64,000 nucleotides of DNA from Litoditis marina. Its lineage: Eukaryota; Nematoda; Chromadorea; Rhabditida; Rhabditidae. Within the stretch, counting starts at the first letter, position 1. Every line of letters starts with the position of its first letter. Location of the stretch: positions 4,749,690-4,813,689 of the forward strand of contig OZ038440.1 of assembly GCA_964036275.1 (NCBI GenBank), read 5' to 3'. This document shows, piece after piece, positions 58,329 through 64,000 of the stretch. Made by a program: the position numbers and the translations under genes. The notes beneath the pieces were generated by a model, which saw only the letters and a program-made list of their open reading frames with translations, did not search any database and was not told the DNA's origin.

Positions 58329-58401
58329 GCCTCGATAGCTCAGTTGGGAGAGCGTTCGACTGAAGATCGAAAGGTCACCAGTTCGATCCTGGTTAGAGGC
58401 A
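58329..58401 (+). tRNA. tRNA-Phe(GAA), copy 121, C67A
   Basis: C67A; counterpart of copy 67. Spacer D/W; next +424. Confidence 0.9.
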
Positions 58402-58752
58402 ACTTTTTGTTTTTCTCACTCGAGACTATTATTTTCTTTTCTTCACTGAACTCATGTATCCCTACGTTTTTATGCCGATTGGCTGATGTTTAAATTGATC
58501 TCAAAAAGTTTAGTTTGACGAGGTTTCGTTATTTCTTCAAATTTCGCTAACATGAAATAAGGAATTTTTCTTAAAAATTGAGAAGTGTTTGGAAATCTTT
58601 AGAACCTTTAGGCTATAAAGGAGTCTGTACAAATTGTTATTGAGTAAAACTCTGTCTTATAACCCTTGAATCTCTTTTATTGTTGGCGTACACTGAATAT
58701 TGGGCACCTGAGACGGGACTACATCCCACCGGCCACAACCTCTTCATTCGTA

Positions 58753-58825
58753 GCCTCGATAGCTCAGTTGGGAGAGCGTTCGACTGAAGATCGAAAGGTC
58801 ACCAGTTCGATCCTGGTTCGAGGCA
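58753..58825 (+). tRNA. tRNA-Phe(GAA), copy 122
   Basis: Consensus; counterpart of copy 68. Spacer D/W; next +435. Confidence 0.96.
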
Positions 58826-59187
58826 ACTTTTTGTTTTTCTCACTCGAGACTATTATTTTCTTTTCTTCACTGAACTCATGTATTTTTTTATCCATGCATC
58901 GTTTTTATGCCGATTGGCTGATGTTTAAATTGATCTCAAAAAGTTTAGTTTGACGAGGTTTCGTTATTTCCTCCAATTTCGCTAACATGAAATAAGGAAC
59001 TTTTCTTAAAAATTGAGAAGTGTTTGGAAATCTTTAGAACCTTTAGGCTAGAAAGGAGTCTGTACAAATTGTTATTGAGTAAAACTCTGTCTTATAGCCC
59101 TTGAATCTGTTTTATTGTCGGCGTACACTGAATATTGGGCACATGAGACGGGACTACATCCCACCGGCCACAACCTCTTCATTCGTA

Positions 59188-59260
59188 GCCTCGATAGCTC
59201 AGTTGGGAGAGCGTTCGACTGAAGATCGAAAGGTCACCAGTTCGATCCTGGTTCGAGGCA
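59188..59260 (+). tRNA. tRNA-Phe(GAA), copy 123
   Basis: Consensus; counterpart of copy 69. Spacer D/R; next +424. Confidence 0.96.
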
Positions 59261-59611
59261 ACTTTTTGTTTTTCTCACTCGAGACTATTATTTTCTTTTC
59301 TTCACTGAACTCATGTATCCCTACGTTTTTATGCCGATTGGCTGATGTTTAAATTGATCTCAAAAAGTTTAGTTTGACGAGGTTTCGTTATTTCTTCAAA
59401 TTTCGCTAACATGAAATAAGGAATTTTTCTTTAAAATTGAGAAGTGTTTGGAAATCTTTAGAACCTTTAGGCTATAAAGGAGTCTGTACAAATTGTTATT
59501 GAGTAAAACTCTGTCTTATAACCCTTGAATCTCTTTTATTGTTGGCGTACACTGAATATTGGGCACATGAGACGGGACTATATCCCACCGGCCACAACCT
59601 CTTCATTCGTA

Positions 59612-59684
59612 GCCTCGATAGCTCAGTTGGGAGAGCGTTCGACTGAAGATCGAAAGGTCACCAGTTCGATCCTGGTTCGAGGCA
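59612..59684 (+). tRNA. tRNA-Phe(GAA), copy 124 (last)
   Basis: Consensus. The terminators are intact. The unit is cut down after ctcgagac and the array ends 36 bp past the gene. Spacer D/W (gggactatat). Confidence 0.96.
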
Positions 59685-59720
59685 ACTTTTTGTTTTTCTC
59701 CCTCGAGACGATTGGCTGAT

Positions 59721-60034
59721 TGAAGCAGTTACTCAAAACACAACAAAATCATTCGAACGTGTTATTCCATGAGATAATAAGAGATAGCATTAACAAACAG
59801 TGAATGCACACGGTACAATAAAAAATAGCTCGGAACAAAGTAATCAACATAACGATGAGAATGAGACCTACATGTGAGAAAGATACCCATACAAGTTTAC
59901 CACAGAGTTTCCCGAATTAGATAGGTTTGTATATAAAACCATCCACAAAACTCATTGATTGGCAAGTTATATAGAATATAGTTCAACTGGAATGCAATTT
60001 GAATTGGAATAATGAACGAGAAAGAACTTTGTGA
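59721..60034. other. Intergenic, 3' of the Sld5 gene
   Basis: Unique AT-rich sequence between the array end and the Sld5 stop codon. No gene is visible. It must contain the Sld5 3' UTR, but I see no unambiguous AATAAA on the minus strand. Confidence 0.6.
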
Positions 60035-62387
60035 TCACAAAAGACGAAGACGGCCATTTTCTAGATGTTCCTGAATGGAATTGTAGGAGATGAGATGGAT
60101 GGAGTCCTTTTCCAGTTGGACAATCACCTCGGAGGTGCGGTCCTGGTAGTCGGGCACGGTCACATCTTCCACACCCTCTGCCATCACTTGAGCGTACACC
60201 TGTAGGGAGAATGGGATAACAAATAGGGGGTTACACTATTCTGGTAATAGCTGATCTGCAGTGAGCCCATTCTACATCTAACCCTTTGTTGGCATTCCTT
60301 TTCATGGTAACCGTTGATAACTGAACCCAAAACAAGGTTACCGAAAACGGCCAACAAATACGGGATATGACAAGAGTTTTGGAACAGACTGATCGTCACG
60401 TTAAAATGCTCGGGTACAAAGAGCTACCTCAACTGAAAAGTATACTGCGGCTTTTCCCGAAATTGCCCTTTTAATGCCTTGCAAATTTGGTTAGCAATAC
60501 TCAAATCATTCATTACTTCTAATCACTCGGTTGTTCACTAAGAACGAGAAAAACTCACCCTCTCACATTCCAAATCGGGCTCGACGGTTGGGATTTTTCG
60601 CAAAGCAGGTGGTAGTCGTCCTAAAGTAGACATATTGTATACTCTTCTATTCTCAAAATGACACAGAACACAACTACTTTTTCTTACGACCACAGAACAT
60701 ACACTCAAGTTCGCGAAGAAACATTCACAATGAGTGAGACTCTACAAACCTCTACAAACCTTCGATCGCCATCAAGTAAATGAAAACTTCGACGGAGTTA
60801 TCAACTAAACGAGAACTCGATGTTTTGTACACAAATTCAATCTGGTTGGCCGACTACGACTACAGAAATACGTCACCGAGGAAAGGAAAGTTGACCTAGG
60901 AAAGTGTTGCCCATTAGGCGACCCTCGGACTCGGCATATTTCCTGGCGAATTCAAACTCCTGCGGAGCGAGCAGACCGCTAGCCTCTTCGCCCCCAGGCA
61001 GTTGCACATCTGGAAGTGTACATTCTTTTTGAGATACGAGTTGAGATACGAACTACTTTTGTTGTTATTACTTTTTGATATACGAGAAGTCTTTACAATT
61101 ATTTTTGTTTCTGTTCGGTACTTTTTGAGACACGAGGAGTGTTTATACCACTTTTGTATTCCTTTATTCTTTGCTACTTGTTTTGATACCAGACGTGTTT
61201 CCATAACTGAGGTTTTTCTTTGATACTCTCTGAGATACGAAAAGTTTTTCAATTACTTTCGTTTTTATTTCGATTGAAAATAAACTGTTTTTCTAGTTTG
61301 AAGTGTGAATGCACGTAACGTACGTTCTCTGATTCTCCTCTCGTGTTCTCTGAGCGCCCATCGTGCATTTGATTCGATCTTTCCGAGGCGTACCCGCATG
61401 TAGTCGTTCACCAGATAGGTGATACGATGTAGTTCCATTCGATGCACAGACACCTTCAGCTGCATCTGGAAACGGGAAGAAATAGGTAAAATTAAAAACG
61501 GCAAAAGATTTAAATAGAAATAAGAACCATTTAACATTTAACTACATCCCTTTCAACAAACAACAAACTTCTTACTTCGGGCAGAAACTCACCCATTTGA
61601 TAAACTCTTTTTCCGTCCTTTCTGAAAGGTATTCGACTTTTCACGCTCAGCCATTCCGGGGTGATTCACCGGTCATTTGTATGCAGGATGCCTAATCCCT
61701 GGCAAGAGCGCGTGGTTCAGAATGTCTAAGATTCATCCCCCTTCTCTCTGTCTATCTAGCCTAGGGAACTATCCCACGTCCCGCGATTAGCAAATACAAA
61801 AGCGAGGCACGTAAATCAATGATACACCGAATGTCTAAGACTGTCTGCGTCTCATTGACCCCCATTCTCTCGACATTAACTGGGAACCAACGAATATGTT
61901 CTCTCAGATTGGTAGTACCTTGTCCCGGCACTGAGCCAGATTCTCCTCCATTCCCTCCACCTGGTCCACCAGACACTCGAGGGCGTCGAACCGGTGCGGC
62001 AGCAGGGTCGGGGCGGCCACCTCGTTCCGCCACGCGGTACGCATCTCCGACAACACCTGCACAGAAATCAGGTATCGTACCACAGCAATCTTTTGGAAGG
62101 CTTTTGAAACTTGCTGAATACGACCAACTGTTTGTTTCTCACTCATGCGTTAAACGGGTGATAAATCATACAGCAATCGTTTAAATCCATGTCTTTGAAT
62201 GAAGTACTTCCGGCGGTCAAATTAATACTTGATCGGAGAGTCGAGAGTAGCTATTTTAGCCGTGGACAGAGCACGAAAAATGATCTATTCGTAGGTATAC
62301 CTGAGCCGGGGTCGTCTCGGCTCCACTGTCGTCTAAGCCTTCGGAATCAGCATTCACGCTGAACATAGAATCCGGCAGTGAATCCAT
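60035..62387 (-). CDS. GINS complex subunit Sld5 (GINS4), six exons
   Basis: Sld5 is one of four GINS subunits. GINS joins MCM2-7 and Cdc45 to form the CMG replicative helicase in the nucleus. Exons on the minus strand: 62387-62301, 62056-61919, 61465-61324, 61009-60896, 60620-60559, 60199-60035. They total 708 nt, 235 residues; human GINS4 has 223. All introns are GT-AG and phases agree. The ATG has an in-frame TAG five codons upstream. Residues 26-75 match the Sld5 N-terminal helices (TPAQVL, LVDQVEGMEENL). Residues 78-106 are the best conserved block (LKVSVHRMELHRITYL, then YMRVRLGKIE). Residues 137-150 hold PQEFEFAR. The C-terminal B domain (about 182-235) has VPDYQDRTSEVIVQL and ends GRLRLL. 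Coding DNA is much more GC-rich than the introns. Family assignment is by remembered similarity; exon borders are read by eye. Confidence 0.93.
61020..61275. repeat. Degenerate tandem repeat in Sld5 intron 3
   Basis: The word gagatacga (or gatatacga, gagacacga, gataccaga) followed by a t-rich stretch recurs near 61032, 61077, 61128, 61185 and 61231, a period of about 45-57 bp. This is old and diverged, and lies mostly inside the 314-bp intron 61323-61010. Confidence 0.55.
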
Positions 62388-62601
62388 CCTATAACTAGGC
62401 TACCCCTCTCTTTCAAATTCCTTCCTCATTGCTCGAACCTAATTTGGTTCATTTCAAGTATATTCAGATGGGAAACTGAATTCAACATAAAATTAACAAT
62501 CATATTGAAAAGGATTTACTCACAAGATGAAACGTAACACGAACAACCAAATCTTGCTTAGATACTGTTTTTGAGAAACAAAAAATAAAAATCGTAGAGA
62601 G

Positions 62602-62922
62602 ATGGAGAGCAACGTATATTGGAGACCACGTAAGAGAATAAATAAGATGGTAAAAGAACACGTCGCGCCAACAGCATTAGATTATGTTGCAGCAGGGTTG
62701 CAACTTGTGGGGAACTTAATAAAACTTGGATACCATATTGGAAACCAGTCTAAATCAAGTGAGATAAAAACAGTACCGGGTTCTGAGAGAGAGAGAATGC
62801 TTAGTCAATACTTAAACATAAATAGGTATAGAGCTCATAAGGTGGACACTAGGAGAAAATCATATAACTATGGTACAGAACAAAAACATAACGAAACTGC
62901 TCGGTTCATCTCGAAGTGGTGA
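62602..62922 (+). CDS. Unrecognised 106-aa ORF
   Basis: Intron-less frame from ATG to TGA in AT-rich DNA, divergent from Sld5 (214 bp between the ATGs) and tail-to-tail with the Pro-rich gene. The product is basic, with a central, mostly apolar stretch at about residues 23-46 (ALDYVAAGLQLVGNLIKLGY) and a charged C-terminal half rich in R, K, S and Y. I do not recognise the family. 106 open codons in AT-rich sequence is more than expected but can occur by chance. It could be a lineage-specific gene, an exon, or a relic of a mobile or viral gene; I have no motif that decides. Confidence 0.3.
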   Translation: MESNVYWRPRKRINKMVKEHVAPTALDYVAAGLQLVGNLIKLGYHIGNQSKSSEIKTVPGSERERMLSQYLNINRYRAHKVDTRRKSYNYGTEQKHNETARFISKW

Positions 62923-62947
62923 AGCCATTGTGCCAACACAGACAGCT

Positions 62948-63982
62948 CTACCCTGCCTTCTCACCTGCAAACATGACTAATACATCAACGAATTGAATTA
63001 AAAGAGAATACAGCTTGAGACTAAGAACCTCAAGCCAAGCACACGCCGGATATCTACTATTGAAATACCATTGTTTATGCTCTGCACGCAAACTACGCGA
63101 ATTTATATGAATTTTAACAAGCATTCTGGCATGGTGTGTCTCGTTGTCTACATCCGTTGCGTAGTTTTTGTCTATTCTCAAATTGAATTCTTCCCAACCC
63201 AAATCTTTTGCATTTTCTCAACCTTTCCAGAGGCGAGAGATACTTAATTTAGCCATTCTGTTGCACAATAAACAATTCATTTGTAATTTTGTGTATGAAT
63301 GTGTTCACAAAGCAAAGAAAAAAAATAAGATACTCAGTTTTGTCGATTTTCTTCATGTGATACGTTCTGAACCGTACCTTGATGCATGGGTGGTGTGGCG
63401 GCATCGGATGAGTCTGGGGGTCCGGTGGAGGGAGGGGCCATCTGCTGTGGCTGGGGACCAGTGTGACTGGCCTGCGACGAGGGGAAGGCTCCCGCGGGCG
63501 GCTGGCCGGCAAACTGAGGGGGCGGCTGCTGGCCCGGGGCCGGATAGGCATGACCTGCAAGCAATGTCATAAGATCCACCAGAAGGCATTGAATCATCAC
63601 AAGTTTAGTAGGCGAGTTTTACAATTTCACATTAAAGAATAAAAATTTTGAGAGAATGGATGAATAAGAACCCAGAAGCCCGTTTTTCTACCATTCAACG
63701 AATGAACTAGTTGTTCTAAGATCAGAATTCATCCCCCTGACCAATACGCAAATGAAAATAAGTGTTTGTTCAGGAAATAATGGAATAACTGCCCACCCTG
63801 TGGAGGATATCCCTGATAACCGCCCGGCCGTGGCTGGCCCTGGAACGGGGGCTGTCCCTGGAACTGCGGGGGTCTCTGGGGTGGATAGCCGCCGGGCTGT
63901 CCGGGTGCGGGGTAGCCCGGACGGGGCTGACCATAGAAACCAGGCTGACCCGGCTGCTGATTGGGTGGATAGCCTGGATGAC
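62948..63982 (-). CDS. Pro/Gly/Gln-rich protein, 3' exons (partial)
   Basis: Two clear minus-strand exons, 63982-63797 and 63554-63378, are joined in phase across a 242-bp GT-AG intron (codon G|GT, reading GG-HAYPAPG). A short last exon at 62964-62948, giving GEKAG and a stop, fits the phase and has a TTTGCAG acceptor but is tentative. The visible 120 or so residues are low-complexity: GYPPQRPPQFQGQPPFQGQ-type repeats, then a Q/P/S stretch (QPQQMAPPSTGPPDSS). The 5' exons lie beyond the window. Such tails occur in RNA-binding, trafficking and cytoskeletal proteins and do not identify a family. The exons are GC-rich like those of Sld5. Confidence 0.6.
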
Positions 63983-64000
63983 CTGGAAAACATAAAAATG

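Larger units (their letters stand above)
25867..59720 (+). repeat. tRNA-Phe macrosatellite, block 3 (80 genes)
   Basis: The array resumes after the MITE in the same unit. Up to about 30.45 kb the units belong to the left-domain family (gacgggg, aacgtgaaat). From about 30.46 kb they belong to a right-domain family (gacgagg, aacatgaaat, D spacer only). There a 435-bp subtype appears, in which ccctac after atgtat is replaced by a longer T-rich segment containing atccatgcatc. Several multi-unit blocks recur. The last unit lost about 60-70 bp after its gene (ctcgagac joined directly to gattggctgat), and homology stops at 59720. Confidence 0.97.

Noticed and set aside
131..59719. Repeated 83-95-codon + strand frames in every unit
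   Set aside because: They begin at a non-ATG codon (TTG), read straight through the tRNA gene, and are broken in several units by spacer changes (acatgtga, gggactag). They are by-products of the repeat, not proteins.
1..59720. CRISPR array
   Set aside because: Regular spacing, but units are 424 bp with homologous spacers and the DNA is eukaryotic with spliced genes.
60914..61252. 112-codon minus-strand frame over Sld5 exon 4 and intron 3
   Set aside because: Different frame from the conserved Sld5 reading and mostly repeat-rich intron.
61819..62184. 121-codon + strand frame
   Set aside because: Antisense shadow of Sld5 exon 2, which has clear homology on the minus strand.
63168..63572. 134-codon + strand frame
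   Set aside because: Antisense of the GC-rich Pro/Gln exon and its intron; no start context or domain.

Overview
The window is animal nuclear DNA. It is dominated by one structure: a head-to-tail tandem array (macrosatellite) in which every unit carries one complete tRNA-Phe(GAA) gene on the + strand. I count 124 gene copies between 218 and 59684. The array runs off the left edge, so the true number is larger. The basic unit is 424-425 bp, and a second unit of 435 bp occurs only in the right half. The spliced genes at the right end show a metazoan. The tRNA acceptor stem (GCCTCGA, not the vertebrate GCCGAAA) and the GCGC-type palindromes in AT-rich non-coding DNA suggest a nematode or another ecdysozoan. 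The 3' splice sites are not the stereotyped nematode TTTTCAG, so the phylum stays open.

Layout. 1-6902: tRNA array block 1 (16 genes). 6903-12839: a 5.9-kb non-coding insert holding a 149-bp minisatellite and a SINE-like tRNA-derived segment; it starts with TC and ends with CTAG and may be a non-autonomous Helitron. 12840-24697: array block 2 (28 genes). 24698-25866: a 1,169-bp MITE with 36-bp perfect terminal inverted repeats and a TTA target duplication (PIF/Harbinger-like). 25867-59720: array block 3 (80 genes), ending in a unit with an internal deletion. 59721-64000: unique, intron-rich gene DNA. It holds a complete minus-strand gene for the GINS replication subunit Sld5 (six exons), an unrecognised 106-codon + strand ORF, and the 3' part of a minus-strand gene for a Pro/Gly/Gln-rich protein.

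Both insertions interrupt a unit whose sequence resumes at the next expected base, so they entered after the array had formed. The array has two diverged domains that meet at about 30.46 kb, at a truncated 293-bp unit. Inside the domains, private mutations recur at fixed distances (849, 859, 2,566 and 23,092 bp). This shows amplification in multi-unit blocks, as in satellite DNA. About 93 of the 124 tRNA copies read as consensus, the rest carry 12 distinct point changes or one insertion, and no anticodon is altered.

Shorthand in the tRNA entries. tRNA positions 1-73 follow standard numbering. Spacer K or D means ggaaatacat or gggactacat about 36 bp upstream of the gene; D' means gggacaaaat. 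R or W means attgtcggcg or attgttggcg further upstream. 'Next +n' is the distance to the start of the next copy; +435 marks a long-arm unit.
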